From positions 240,679 to 304,678 of the forward strand of contig NZ_MNAH01000007.1 of NCBI RefSeq assembly GCF_001976065.1: 64,000 bases of DNA, read 5' to 3'. The notes beneath the pieces were generated by a model, which saw nothing but the letters and a program-made list of their open reading frames with translations, was not told where the DNA came from and ran no database searches. This DNA is from Pseudomonas putida. Lineage in GTDB: Bacteria > Pseudomonadota > Gammaproteobacteria > Pseudomonadales > Pseudomonadaceae. Of this stretch, positions 16,126-25,344 are shown in pieces. The position numbers were made by a program, and so were the translations under genes. Numbering within the stretch: the stretch's first letter is position 1; each line of letters begins with the position of its first letter.

Positions 16126-17657
16126 GCGTCAGCCTTCTTCAGGAAGGCTTTGAAACGTACCAGTTCGGTCAGGCGGTAGCCGCGATAACGACCCATGGCC
16201 AGCATGAAGCCCACCAGGATCAGCAGGATCGCCGGGAAGGTGAACACGAAGTAAACCAGTTCCGGAACGCTCATGATCAGGTGCGCGAGGGAGGCCGCGA
16301 ACAAGGTGCCGATCGCCACTTTCATGGCATGGCTGGCGCCGCGTTCTTCCCAGGTGATCGACAGGCGTTCGATGGTCATGGTCAGGATCACCATCGGGAA
16401 CAGCGCCACCGACAGTCCGCGTTCCAGGCCGAGCTTGTGGCTGAACAGGCTGATGGCCGCGATCAGCACCACCACGAACGTCAGCACCACCGACAGCCTC
16501 GGCAGCATTTGCAGCTTCAGGTGTTCAAGGTAGGAGCGCAGCGACAGTCCCAGCGCCGTGATGATGGTAAACAGCACGATCCCGAAGCCGAGCTGGGTCT
16601 CGCGGAAAGCCAGGGCGATCAGCACCGGGGTAAAGGTACCGAGGGTCTGCAGGCCGATCAGGTTGCGCAGGATCAGGATCACCAGCACGCCGATCGGGAT
16701 CATTACCATGATCATGAAGGTCTGCTGGGTTTGCAGCGGCAGGCCGTACAGCGAGTATTCGAGGAAGTTGGCGTCGGTGTTCTCGTCGGTCAGCTTGGCC
16801 AGGCGAATGGCGTTCATCTCGCTGTTGTTCATGCTGAAGGTCACAGTGGCCTTCTTGCCGCCATCGACGGTGATCAGGTTTTCGTCGCCGGTCCACCACA
16901 ACAGGCGGTCGGTGGGCAGGCCCTGTTCGCCGGTTTCCGGGTTGAAGTACAGCCAGTCGGTGCCGTTGAAGCTGCGCAGCCAGAGTTCCGGGGTTTGCGG
17001 CTGGTCAGCCACCAGGCGAATGGTGTGGACTTTTTCCACCGGGACGTGGGCGATGGACAACAGCAGCTCGACGATCTTCGCCTTGTGGGCCGGTGTCGGG
17101 TCACCGGCCAGAAGCATCTTGGCATTGTCGTCGTTGCTGTTGTTGACCCGCTTGATCGCTTCGCTGATGAACGTCTCGACGTCGGCCGAGTGCTGGCGAA
17201 TTGGTGCCAACAGCGCTTCGGCGGCGAGTTTCTCGGGGCCTTCGACGGCAATGCTGTCGCGGAAGGTCGGGCCCTTGATCTTGGCTTTTTCCGCGGTGTA
17301 GCGCTTGGTCAGCACCAGGCGGTAATAAAGAGTCTGGTTGCCTTTGGCCCGGCGTGCCGACCAGGTGACCTTGCGGTTGCCGTCGACACGGTTGACGGCC
17401 ACGCCGTAGTTGTTGGAGATGAAACTTTCGTTGAGGCTCACGTAATCGCGGCTCAGCGGTGGCACGAACATCTGGATCTTGACCGGGTCCTTGGCACTGG
17501 CGACGAACTCGACCTTGGCGTCGATGTTCCACAAGTCGTCGGTGGCGTCTTCCGTCACGGGAATGCCGAGTACGAAGATCTGGTAGGCCGTGACTGAAAT
17601 GCCCAACACCACCAGGATGGCGATCAGCATTTTCAGATGAAGGGTAAGAGAGCGCAT
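16122..17657 (-). CDS. Inactive transglutaminase-like domain fused to seven membrane helices (UUP1 family)
   Basis: The 511-residue protein starts with one membrane helix (LKMLIAILVVLGISVTAYQI), then a periplasmic region of about 280 residues with a transglutaminase-like fold, then a cluster of about seven helices from TFMIMVMIPIGVLVILILR to the C-terminus. The transglutaminase part shows no Cys/His/Asp catalytic set. It contains no cysteine there that I can find, consistent with the family name inactive transglutaminase. It sits five bases after the protease gene and overlaps the ATP-grasp gene. Role is inferred as a membrane sensor or presenter for the ligase and protease. Confidence 0.85.
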   Translation of the reverse strand: MRSLTLHLKMLIAILVVLGISVTAYQIFVLGIPVTEDATDDLWNIDAKVEFVASAKDPVKIQMFVPPLSRDYVSLNESFISNNYGVAVNRVDGNRKVTWSARRAKGNQTLYYRLVLTKRYTAEKAKIKGPTFRDSIAVEGPEKLAAEALLAPIRQHSADVETFISEAIKRVNNSNDDNAKMLLAGDPTPAHKAKIVELLLSIAHVPVEKVHTIRLVADQPQTPELWLRSFNGTDWLYFNPETGEQGLPTDRLLWWTGDENLITVDGGKKATVTFSMNNSEMNAIRLAKLTDENTDANFLEYSLYGLPLQTQQTFMIMVMIPIGVLVILILRNLIGLQTLGTFTPVLIALAFRETQLGFGIVLFTIITALGLSLRSYLEHLKLQMLPRLSVVLTFVVVLIAAISLFSHKLGLERGLSVALFPMVILTMTIERLSITWEERGASHAMKVAIGTLFAASLAHLIMSVPELVYFVFTFPAILLILVGFMLAMGRYRGYRLTELVRFKAFLKKADA

Positions 17658-17662
17658 TTGAA

Positions 17663-18199
17663 TTACTCGGCGGTATGAGCGTCGGTGGCGCAGGCGGGTT
17701 TGCCGGCAGCGTATTTAAGACTGGGGTCGACCAGCGCATCGAAGCGTTTGAGTGCTTCGGAGCCGATCAGGAGCGGGTATTGGAACGCGCTACGGTCGGT
17801 CAGGTTCACTTCGATGCTGCGTAAAGCCGAACCCATGCAGATATCCAGCTCGATCACCGGACGGGCGGTGTACTTCTTGCCTTCTTCGGGATCGTAGTCA
17901 CCGGCCCGGCGCTTGATCTTGCTGACACGGGCCAGCGGTCGTTCGATCGGGTGCGAATGGGCCGCGTCGATGGCCAGGTAGAAGCGCACCCAGGACTCGC
18001 CATTGCGTTTGAATCGCTTGATGTCGCGAGCACTCAGGGACGCGGTTTTCGCGCCGGTATCGAGTTTGGCGGCGACTTCGAGGTCGATGCCACCCAGCGA
18101 TGCGTATTCATTGAGGCCATATACGGTCTTTTCCCCCGCCACGGCAAAACCGGGCAGGCAAAGACAATAAAGGAGTGTGGAGAAGGGCTTGAGTCTCAT
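17663..18199 (-). CDS. Retropepsin-like aspartic protease of the RimK-associated (ATP-dependent zinc protease) family, exported
   Basis: The 178-residue precursor has a signal peptide (MRLKPFSTLLYCLCLPGFAVAG). The mature domain carries the retropepsin-type active triplet in AAKLDTGAKTASLSA, followed by VIELDICMGS and YPLLIGSEALKRFDALVD, the flap and hydrophobic core of this one-lobe aspartic protease family. The family is still named ATP-dependent zinc protease in some databases, which the sequence does not support. The open frame extends upstream to 19174 but that part is antisense to the prp regulator. The ATG at 18199 gives a proper signal peptide. It is the first gene of the three-gene operon. 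Confidence 0.85.
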   Translation of the reverse strand: MRLKPFSTLLYCLCLPGFAVAGEKTVYGLNEYASLGGIDLEVAAKLDTGAKTASLSARDIKRFKRNGESWVRFYLAIDAAHSHPIERPLARVSKIKRRAGDYDPEEGKKYTARPVIELDICMGSALRSIEVNLTDRSAFQYPLLIGSEALKRFDALVDPSLKYAAGKPACATDAHTAE

Positions 18200-18414
18200 A
18201 AATCCTGGTGCGCAGCGGTGCGTATTTCGGTTCAAGGCCCTGGCATCGCTGCGCAAGCTCCCTCGTAGGCCTATCAGCAACTTATGACAAGCCGTGCAGA
18301 TGTGACAGACAAATGCGGCCGGCATTCTAGCACGGTGGGTTGATGGCGCCACCGCTGGCGGGCAGCTATAACCAGAGGGTCGTGCGTGGTTATGGTGCGG
18401 GCGGTTATTAGACG

Positions 18415-18426
18415 ATTGTCGACAAT
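18415..18426. promoter_or_regulatory. GntR operator ATTGTCGACAAT upstream of the prp operon (distal site)
   Basis: A perfect 12 bp palindrome of the TNGTNNACNA type, 74 bp before the prp regulator start. The same core TGTCGACA recurs at 18490. It probably mediates autoregulation and propionate control. The 18200-18499 gap otherwise holds the divergent promoters. Confidence 0.7.
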
Positions 18427-18488
18427 ATCTAATTATCCTTTGACTGGCGCGCCTGTTTTGGTTAGTTTTTGCGGCACTGGCTTTCAAG

Positions 18489-18499
18489 GTGTCGACAAT
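18489..18499. promoter_or_regulatory. GntR operator overlapping the prp regulator start (proximal site)
   Basis: GTGTCGACAAT repeats the core TGTCGACA 73 bp after the distal site and abuts the ATG of the regulator. Bound repressor would block both transcription and the ribosome site. Confidence 0.6.
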
Positions 18500-19219
18500 A
18501 TGTTGGATCAACTGGATCCCCCGCTCATCGTTCAGGATGACTCGGAAACACTTTCCGAGAACGTCTTCCGGCGCATTCAGGCGGCCATCGTCAAGGGTGA
18601 TATCGCTCCGGGCAGCAAGATCTCCGAGCCGGAGCTGGCCCGGACCTATGGCATCAGTCGTGGCCCGCTGCGCGAGGCCATCCACCGTCTGGAAGGCCAG
18701 CGTCTGCTGGTGCGCGTGCCGCACGTCGGGGCGCGGGTGGTGTCGCTCAATCATGCCGAGTTGATCGAGCTCTACGAAATCCGCGAATCCCTTGAAGGCA
18801 TGGCCTGTCGCCTGGCCGCCGAGCGCATGAGCGTCGAAGAGATTGACGAACTGCGCCGCGTCCTCGAAACCCACGAGCGCGACGAGGCCTTCCAGGCCGG
18901 TCGCGGTTACTACCAACAGGAAGGCGATTTCGACTTCCACTACCGGATTATCCAGGGCAGCGGTAACCGCACCCTGACGCAAATGCTCTGCGGCGAGCTG
19001 TATCAACTGGTGCGCATGTACCGCATCCAGTTTTCCACCACGCCCAATCGGCCACACCAGGCCTTTGCCGAGCACCACCGAATTCTCGATGCCATCGCCG
19101 ACCGTGACGGTGAACTGGCCGAGTTGTTGATGCGCCGTCACATCGGCGCCTCCAAACGCAACATCGCCCGTCATTATCAGGACGGCGCCAACCCGACAGC
19201 CAAACGAGGTGAGTCATGA
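18500..19219 (+). CDS. GntR-family (FadR/FCD) regulator of the methylcitrate operon
   Basis: The 239-residue protein has an N-terminal winged helix (ENVFRRIQAAIVKGDIAPGSKISEPELARTYGISRGPLREAIHRLE) and an all-helical FCD effector domain with metal-type ligands (EHHR, HIGASK). It heads the prp operon and overlaps prpB by four bases (ATGA). It should therefore repress the operon until a methylcitrate-pathway intermediate binds. The start at 18500 is chosen because the upstream in-frame extension to 18386 runs through the distal operator and has no domain content. Two TGTCGACA sites lie at its 5' end. Such GntR genes are often labelled prpR, but they are unrelated to the enteric sigma54 activator PrpR. 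Confidence 0.9.
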   Translation: MLDQLDPPLIVQDDSETLSENVFRRIQAAIVKGDIAPGSKISEPELARTYGISRGPLREAIHRLEGQRLLVRVPHVGARVVSLNHAELIELYEIRESLEGMACRLAAERMSVEEIDELRRVLETHERDEAFQAGRGYYQQEGDFDFHYRIIQGSGNRTLTQMLCGELYQLVRMYRIQFSTTPNRPHQAFAEHHRILDAIADRDGELAELLMRRHIGASKRNIARHYQDGANPTAKRGES

Positions 19220-20106
19220 GTTTGAACAAGAGCACTCCAGGCCAGCGTTTCCGCGATGCGGTCGCCAGCGAGCATCCATTGCAAGTGGTCGGCGCGATCA
19301 ACGCCAACCACGCGCTGCTGGCCAAGCGCGCCGGTTTCAAGGCGATCTACCTGTCGGGTGGCGGGGTGGCTGCCGGCTCCCTCGGCCTGCCGGACCTGGG
19401 CATCACCGGCCTGGATGACGTGCTGACCGACGTGCGCCGCATCACCGACGTCTGCGACCTGCCGCTGCTGGTGGACGTGGACACCGGTTTCGGTTCCTCG
19501 GCCTTCAACGTAGCCCGTACCGTGAAGTCAATGATCAAGTTCGGCGCCGCGGCGATTCACATCGAGGACCAGGTCGGCGCCAAGCGTTGCGGCCACCGTC
19601 CTAATAAAGAGATCGTGACCCAGCAGGAAATGGTCGATCGCATCAAGGCTGCAGTCGATGCCCGTACCGACGACAGCTTCGTGATCATGGCCCGTACCGA
19701 CGCCCTGGCGGTGGAAGGCCTGGAATCTGCCCTGGATCGCGCTGCTGCCTGCATCGAAGCTGGCGCCGACATGATTTTCCCGGAAGCCATCACTGAGCTT
19801 GAGATGTACAAGCTGTTCGCCAGCCGTGTGAAAGCGCCGATCCTGGCCAACATCACCGAATTCGGCGCGACGCCGCTGTACACCACCGAACAACTCGCGG
19901 CTGTCGATGTGTCGCTGGTGCTGTACCCGCTGTCGGCCTTCCGCGCCATGAACAAGGCCGCAGAAAACGTCTACACCGCGCTGCGCCGCGATGGCACGCA
20001 GGCGAATGTCATCGACACCATGCAGACCCGCATGGAGCTTTACGATCGCATCGACTACCACACCTTCGAGCAGAAGCTCGATGCGTTGTTCGCCGCGAAA
20101 AAGTAA
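19216..20106 (+). CDS. prpB: 2-methylisocitrate lyase
   Basis: The 296-residue enzyme of the isocitrate lyase superfamily cleaves 2-methylisocitrate to pyruvate and succinate, the last step of the methylcitrate cycle. The active-site loop KRCGH is at residues 123-127 (AKRCGHRPNKE). Mg-binding residues are in LLVDVDTGFGSS and IHIEDQ, and substrate-binding in MARTDA. The length is standard. GAGGTGA precedes the ATG, which overlaps the stop of the GntR gene. Confidence 0.96.
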   Translation: MSLNKSTPGQRFRDAVASEHPLQVVGAINANHALLAKRAGFKAIYLSGGGVAAGSLGLPDLGITGLDDVLTDVRRITDVCDLPLLVDVDTGFGSSAFNVARTVKSMIKFGAAAIHIEDQVGAKRCGHRPNKEIVTQQEMVDRIKAAVDARTDDSFVIMARTDALAVEGLESALDRAAACIEAGADMIFPEAITELEMYKLFASRVKAPILANITEFGATPLYTTEQLAAVDVSLVLYPLSAFRAMNKAAENVYTALRRDGTQANVIDTMQTRMELYDRIDYHTFEQKLDALFAAKK

Positions 20107-20148
20107 GTCGATTAACTCCCTAATAAATTCAAGAAATTGGAGGCAGAA

Positions 20149-21276
20149 ATGGCCGAAGCAAAAGTACTCAGTGGCGCCGGGCTCCGTGGCCAGGTAGCCG
20201 GGCAAACCGCACTGTCCACCGTGGGGCAGTCGGGTGCCGGTCTGACCTATCGTGGTTATGACGTACGTGAACTGGCGGCTGACGCGCAGTTCGAAGAGGT
20301 CGCTTACCTGCTGCTGTACGGCGAACTGCCGAGCAAGGCGCAACTGAGCGCCTACATCGCCAAGCTGAGCAAGCTGCGTGACCTGCCGCAAGCGCTCAAG
20401 GAAGTGCTGGAACGCATCCCCGCCGACGCCCACCCGATGGATGTGATGCGCACGGGCTGCTCGTTCCTGGGCAACCTGGAACCGGAAAACGACTTCTCCG
20501 AGCAGCACGACAAGACTGACCGCCTGCTGGCTGCTTTCCCGGCGATCATGACCTACTGGTACCGCTTCAGCCACGAAGGCAAGCGCATCGAGTGCGTCAG
20601 CGACGAGCAGTCCATTGGTGGTCACTTCCTGCACCTGCTGCACGGCAAGAAGCCGAGCGAGTTGCACGTCAAGGTGATGAACGTTTCGCTGATCCTCTAC
20701 GCGGAGCACGAATTCAACGCCTCGACCTTCACCGCCCGTGTGTGCGCGTCGACCCTGTCCGACCTGTATTCGTGCATCACTGCGGCCATCGGCTCGCTGC
20801 GTGGCCCGCTGCACGGCGGCGCCAACGAAGCGGCGATGGAAATGATCGAGCGCTTCTCGTCGCCTGAAGAGGCGGTCGAGGGCACCCTCGGCATGCTGGC
20901 GCGCAAGGACAAGATCATGGGCTTCGGCCACGCGATCTATAAGGACAACGATCCGCGCAACGAGGTGATCAAGGGCTGGTCGAAAAAACTGGCCGACGAA
21001 GTGGGCGACAAGGTGTTGTTCCCGGTATCCGAAGCCATCGACGCCACCATGTGGGAACAGAAGAAGCTGTTCCCGAACGCCGACTTCTACCATGCCTCGG
21101 CGTACCACTTCATGGGCATTCCGACCAAGTTGTTCACACCGATCTTCGTCTGCTCGCGCCTGACTGGCTGGGCGGCCCACGTGTACGAACAACGTGCCAA
21201 CAACCGCATCATCCGCCCGAGCGCCGAGTACACCGGCGTCGAACAGCGCAAGTTCGTGCCAATCGAACAACGCTGA
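20149..21276 (+). CDS. prpC: 2-methylcitrate synthase
   Basis: The 375-residue enzyme condenses propionyl-CoA with oxaloacetate. Citrate-synthase-family residues are visible: His in GGHFLHLLHG, His in RGPLHGGANEAAMEM, the GFGHAIYKDNDPR block and Asp in the C-terminal region near ASAYHFMGIP. The ATG at 20149 has TTGGAGG upstream; the in-frame TTG at 20137 is part of that site. It follows prpB by 42 bp. A REPIN separates it from acnD but the operon order is conserved. Confidence 0.95.
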   Translation: MAEAKVLSGAGLRGQVAGQTALSTVGQSGAGLTYRGYDVRELAADAQFEEVAYLLLYGELPSKAQLSAYIAKLSKLRDLPQALKEVLERIPADAHPMDVMRTGCSFLGNLEPENDFSEQHDKTDRLLAAFPAIMTYWYRFSHEGKRIECVSDEQSIGGHFLHLLHGKKPSELHVKVMNVSLILYAEHEFNASTFTARVCASTLSDLYSCITAAIGSLRGPLHGGANEAAMEMIERFSSPEEAVEGTLGMLARKDKIMGFGHAIYKDNDPRNEVIKGWSKKLADEVGDKVLFPVSEAIDATMWEQKKLFPNADFYHASAYHFMGIPTKLFTPIFVCSRLTGWAAHVYEQRANNRIIRPSAEYTGVEQRKFVPIEQR

Positions 21277-21318
21277 ATGGTGGGAATGCCTGCACAGGTC
21301 ACTGAATGAACCGGTGAC

Positions 21319-21413
21319 CCTGTAGGAGCTGGCTTGCCAGCGAAGGCGGTTTGTCATTCAACATCGTTGTTGCCTGACCCACCGCATTCGCCGGCAAGCC
21401 GGCTCCTACAGAG
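21319..21413. repeat. REPIN inside the prp operon, between prpC and acnD
   Basis: TGTAGGAGCTGGCTTGCCAG and GCCGGCAAGCCGGCTCCTAC are inverted around a loop of about 50 bp. The loop resembles the loop of the REPIN at 25345 (shared ATTCAACATC and TTGTT). Confidence 0.9.
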
Positions 21414-21480
21414 GTCCGCGTTCAATTCAGGAGCCATGCCAGGCCCCGCCTTTTGAAACTACCGTGACCGAGTCCCGACG

Positions 21481-24075
21481 ATGAACACAGAATTCCGTAA
21501 ATCGCTTCCCGGCAGCCACCTGGATTACTTCGACGTCCGCGCGGCGGTCGAGGCCATCCAGCCCGGCGCCTATGACACCCTGCCGTACACCTCCCGCGTG
21601 CTGGCGGAAAACCTGGTGCGTCGCTGCGACCCGGCCACGCTGACCGAATCCCTGAAGCAATTCATCGAGCGCAAGCGCGACCTCGACTTCCCGTGGTTCC
21701 CGGCTCGTGTGGTGTGCCACGACATTCTTGGCCAGACCGCGCTGGTCGACCTCGCCGGCCTGCGTGACGCCATCGCCCAACAGGGTGGCGACCCTGCGCA
21801 AGTGAACCCGGTGGTGCCGACGCAACTGATCGTCGACCACTCCCTGGCCGTCGAGCGCGGTGGTTTCGATCCGGAGGCGTTCGAGAAGAACCGCGCCATC
21901 GAAGACCGTCGCAACGAAGACCGTTTCCACTTCATCAACTGGACCAAGAAGGCGTTCAAGAACGTCGACGTGATCCCGCCAGGCAACGGCATCATGCACC
22001 AGATCAACCTGGAGAAAATGTCTCCGGTGATCCAGGTACGTGACGGCGTGGCATTCCCTGACACCTGTGTCGGCACCGACAGCCACACCCCGCACGTCGA
22101 TGCGCTGGGCGTGATCGCCATTGGTGTCGGTGGCCTGGAAGCCGAGAGCGTGATGCTGGGCCGTGCCTCCTGGATGCGCCTGCCGGAAAGCGTCGGCGTT
22201 GAACTGACTGGCAAACTGCAACCGGGCATCACCGCCACCGACATGGTGCTGGCGCTGACCGAGTTCCTGCGCAAGCAGAAAGTGGTCGGTGCATGGCTGG
22301 AGTTCTTCGGCGAAGGCGCCGCGGCGCTGACCCTGGGTGACCGCGCGACCATTTCCAACATGGCTCCGGAATACGGTGCCACCGCGGCGATGTTCTACAT
22401 CGACCAGCAGACCATCGACTACCTCAAGCTCACCGGTCGTGAAGACGAGCAGGTGCAACTGGTCGAGAACTATGCCAAGACCACCGGTCTGTGGGCAGAC
22501 AGCCTCAAGGGCGCGCAATACGAGCGCGGCCTGACCTTCGATCTGTCTTCGGTCGTGCGCAACATGGCCGGCCCGAGCAACCCGCACGCCCGTGTGGCCG
22601 TATCGGACCTGGCTGCCAAAGGCATCTCCGGGCAGTGGGACGATGTGCCGGGGCAAATGCCCGACGGCGCGGTGATCATCGCCGCCATCACCAGCTGCAC
22701 CAACACCAGTAACCCGCGCAACGTGATCGCCGCCGGCCTGCTGGCGCGCAATGCCAACAAGCTCGGCCTGACCCGCAAGCCTTGGGTCAAATCGTCCCTG
22801 GCACCGGGCTCGAAAACCGTCGCCCTGTACCTCGACGAAGCCGGCCTGACCGATGAGCTGGAACAGCTCGGTTTCGGCGTAGTAGCCTTCGCCTGCACTA
22901 CCTGCAACGGCATGTCCGGCGCGCTCGATCCGGTGATCCAGCAAGAGATCATCGACCGCGACCTGTACGCCACTGCCGTGTTGTCCGGCAACCGTAACTT
23001 CGACGGCCGGATTCACCCGTACGCCAAACAAGCGTTCCTCGCTTCGCCGCCGCTGGTCGTCGCTTACGCGATCGCCGGTACCATCCGTTTCGATATCGAG
23101 AAGGATGTGCTGGGCGTGGTTGATGGCAAGGAAATCCGCCTGAAAGACATCTGGCCGAGCGACGAAGAAATCGACGCCGTGGTGAAAGCCTCGGTGAAGC
23201 CGGAGCAGTTCCGCCAGGTCTACATCCCGATGTTTGCCATCCACGAAGACACTGGCCCGAAAGTCGCGCCGCTGTACGACTGGCGCGAGAAGAGCACCTA
23301 CATCCGCCGTCCGCCGTACTGGGAAGGCGCACTGGCCGGCGCGCGTCCGCTCAAGGGCATGCGCCCGCTGGCAGTACTGCCGGACAACATCACCACCGAC
23401 CACCTGTCGCCATCCAACGCGATCATGCTCGACAGCGCCGCCGGCGAATACCTGGCGAAAATGGGCCTGCCGGAAGAGGACTTCAACTCCTACGCGACGC
23501 ACCGGGGTGACCATCTGACCGCGCAGCGCGCAACCTTCGCCAACCCGAAACTGTTCAACGAAATGGTCCAGGAAAACGGCAAGGTCAAGCAGGGCTCCCT
23601 GGCCCGCGTCGAGCCGGAAGGCAAAGTGATGCGCATGTGGGAAGCGATCGAAACCTACATGGATCGCAAGCAGCCGCTGATCATTATCGCCGGTGCCGAC
23701 TACGGTCAGGGTTCGTCCCGCGACTGGGCGGCCAAGGGCGTGCGCCTGGCGGGTGTCGAAGCGATTGCCGCCGAAGGTTTCGAGCGTATCCACCGCACCA
23801 ACCTGGTGGGCATGGGCGTGTTGCCGCTGGAGTTCAAGCCGGGCACCAACCGTCATACCCTGGCCATCGACGGCAGCGAAACCTACGACGTGATCGGCGA
23901 CCGCACCCCACGTGCCGAGCTGACGCTGGTGATCCATCGCAAGAACGGCGAGCGCGTCGATGTGCCGGTGACCTGCCGCCTGGACACCGCTGAAGAAGTG
24001 TCGATCTACGAGGCTGGCGGCGTGTTGCAACGCTTCGCCCAGGACTTCCTCGAAGAATCGGCGGTCGCCGTTTAA
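21481..24075 (+). CDS. acnD: Fe/S-dependent 2-methylcitrate dehydratase AcnD
   Basis: The 864-residue aconitase-like protein dehydrates 2-methylcitrate to 2-methyl-trans-aconitate, which PrpF then isomerises. Aconitase motifs include VCHDILGQTALVDLAGLRDA, VGTDSHTPHVDALGV and the cluster cysteines in ITSCTNTSNPRN and ACTTCNGMSG. The swivel domain has YGQGSSRDWAAKGVRLAG. AcnD members cluster with AcnA, and the immediate linkage to prpF identifies this as AcnD. The start ATG at 21481 gives MNTEFRKSLPGSHLDYFDVR, typical of the family; its ribosome site is weak. Confidence 0.95.
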   Translation: MNTEFRKSLPGSHLDYFDVRAAVEAIQPGAYDTLPYTSRVLAENLVRRCDPATLTESLKQFIERKRDLDFPWFPARVVCHDILGQTALVDLAGLRDAIAQQGGDPAQVNPVVPTQLIVDHSLAVERGGFDPEAFEKNRAIEDRRNEDRFHFINWTKKAFKNVDVIPPGNGIMHQINLEKMSPVIQVRDGVAFPDTCVGTDSHTPHVDALGVIAIGVGGLEAESVMLGRASWMRLPESVGVELTGKLQPGITATDMVLALTEFLRKQKVVGAWLEFFGEGAAALTLGDRATISNMAPEYGATAAMFYIDQQTIDYLKLTGREDEQVQLVENYAKTTGLWADSLKGAQYERGLTFDLSSVVRNMAGPSNPHARVAVSDLAAKGISGQWDDVPGQMPDGAVIIAAITSCTNTSNPRNVIAAGLLARNANKLGLTRKPWVKSSLAPGSKTVALYLDEAGLTDELEQLGFGVVAFACTTCNGMSGALDPVIQQEIIDRDLYATAVLSGNRNFDGRIHPYAKQAFLASPPLVVAYAIAGTIRFDIEKDVLGVVDGKEIRLKDIWPSDEEIDAVVKASVKPEQFRQVYIPMFAIHEDTGPKVAPLYDWREKSTYIRRPPYWEGALAGARPLKGMRPLAVLPDNITTDHLSPSNAIMLDSAAGEYLAKMGLPEEDFNSYATHRGDHLTAQRATFANPKLFNEMVQENGKVKQGSLARVEPEGKVMRMWEAIETYMDRKQPLIIIAGADYGQGSSRDWAAKGVRLAGVEAIAAEGFERIHRTNLVGMGVLPLEFKPGTNRHTLAIDGSETYDVIGDRTPRAELTLVIHRKNGERVDVPVTCRLDTAEEVSIYEAGGVLQRFAQDFLEESAVAV

Positions 24076-24142
24076 CACTTGCTGCGCCGACACGGGACTT
24101 TGAGTCCCGTGTCTGTTTTCTAGCTAAGGAGTAAGCAACACC

Positions 24143-25333
24143 ATGGCTCATGCACCGCAAATCAAAATTCCCGCTACTTACATGCGCGGCGGTACCAGCA
24201 AAGGCGTGTTCTTCAGCCTCAAGGATCTGCCGGAGTCGGCCCAGGTTCCAGGCCCGGCCCGCGATGCGCTGCTGTTGCGCGTGATCGGCAGCCCCGACCC
24301 GTACGACAAGCAGATCGACGGCATGGGCGGCGCGACGTCCAGCACCAGCAAAACCGTGATCCTGTCGAAAAGCGTCAAGGCCGATCATGACGTCGATTAC
24401 CTCTTCGGCCAGGTGTCGATCGACAAACCGTTCGTCGACTGGAGCGGCAACTGCGGCAACCTGACCGCAGCGGTCGGTTCGTTCGCCATCAGCAACGGCC
24501 TGGTGGACGCCAGCCGCATCCCGCACAACGGCATTGCCGTGGTGCGCGTGTGGCAGGCCAACATCGGCAAGACCATCATCGCCCACGTGCCGATCACCAA
24601 CGGTGAAGTGCAGGAAACCGGCGATTTCGAACTCGACGGCGTGACCTTCCCGGCGGCGGAAGTGCAGGTCGAATTCCTCGACCCGGCCGCGGAAGAAGAG
24701 GGCGGTGGCGGTTCGATGTTCCCGACCGGCAACCTGGTCGATGATTTGGAAGTGCCTGGCGTCGGGACCCTCAAGGCAACCATGATCAACGCCGGTATCC
24801 CGACGATTTTCGTCAACGCCGAAGACATCGGCTACAAGGGCACCGAGCTGCAAGGTGCGATCAACGGCGATCCGAAAGCATTGCTGATGTTTGAAACCAT
24901 CCGCGCCTATGGCGCACTGCGCATGGGCCTGATTTCCAACGTCGACGAAGCGGCCAAGCGCCAGCACACGCCGAAAGTGGCGTTCGTGGCCAAGCCGGCG
25001 GAGTACGTGTCTTCCAGCGGCAAGACGGTTGCAGCGGGCGATGTCGACCTGCTGGTACGTGCACTGTCCATGGGCAAGCTGCACCACGCGATGATGGGCA
25101 CCGCGGCGGTCGCCATCGGCACCGCGGCAGCGATTTCCGGCACCTTGGTCAACCTTGCGGCGGGCGGTGTCGAACGCAATGCAGTGCGTTTCGGCCATCC
25201 GTCGGGCACCTTGCGCGTTGGCGCCGAAGCCAGCCAGGTCAACGGCGAATGGACCGTGAACAAGGCCATCATGAGCCGCAGTGCGCGGGTGTTGATGGAA
25301 GGTTACGTCCGGGTGCCAGGCGATTCGTTCTAA
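24143..25333 (+). CDS. prpF: 2-methylaconitate cis-trans isomerase PrpF
   Basis: The 396-residue protein has the PrpF/diaminopimelate-epimerase-like double fold. Family segments are PATYMRGGTSKGVFF, the IDGMGGATSSTSKT block, WSGNCGNLTAAVG with its cysteine, and GHPSGTLRVGA near the C-terminus. It acts together with AcnD to give 2-methyl-cis-aconitate. AAGGAG precedes the ATG. The gene follows acnD by 67 bp. Confidence 0.96.
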   Translation: MAHAPQIKIPATYMRGGTSKGVFFSLKDLPESAQVPGPARDALLLRVIGSPDPYDKQIDGMGGATSSTSKTVILSKSVKADHDVDYLFGQVSIDKPFVDWSGNCGNLTAAVGSFAISNGLVDASRIPHNGIAVVRVWQANIGKTIIAHVPITNGEVQETGDFELDGVTFPAAEVQVEFLDPAAEEEGGGGSMFPTGNLVDDLEVPGVGTLKATMINAGIPTIFVNAEDIGYKGTELQGAINGDPKALLMFETIRAYGALRMGLISNVDEAAKRQHTPKVAFVAKPAEYVSSSGKTVAAGDVDLLVRALSMGKLHHAMMGTAAVAIGTAAAISGTLVNLAAGGVERNAVRFGHPSGTLRVGAEASQVNGEWTVNKAIMSRSARVLMEGYVRVPGDSF

Positions 25334-25344
25334 CGACGCACCCC

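Noticed and set aside
18200..19174. N-terminal extension of the retropepsin-like protease frame to 503 codons
   Set aside because: The extra part is antisense to the GntR gene. The ATG at 18199 starts a proper signal peptide.
21427..24093. 888-codon open frame on the minus strand
   Set aside because: It is antisense to acnD, which has full aconitase motifs. Long antisense frames are common in GC-rich genes, and this one has no recognisable domain. The same holds for 27946-30528 opposite ppsA and 44457-46430 opposite rlmKL.
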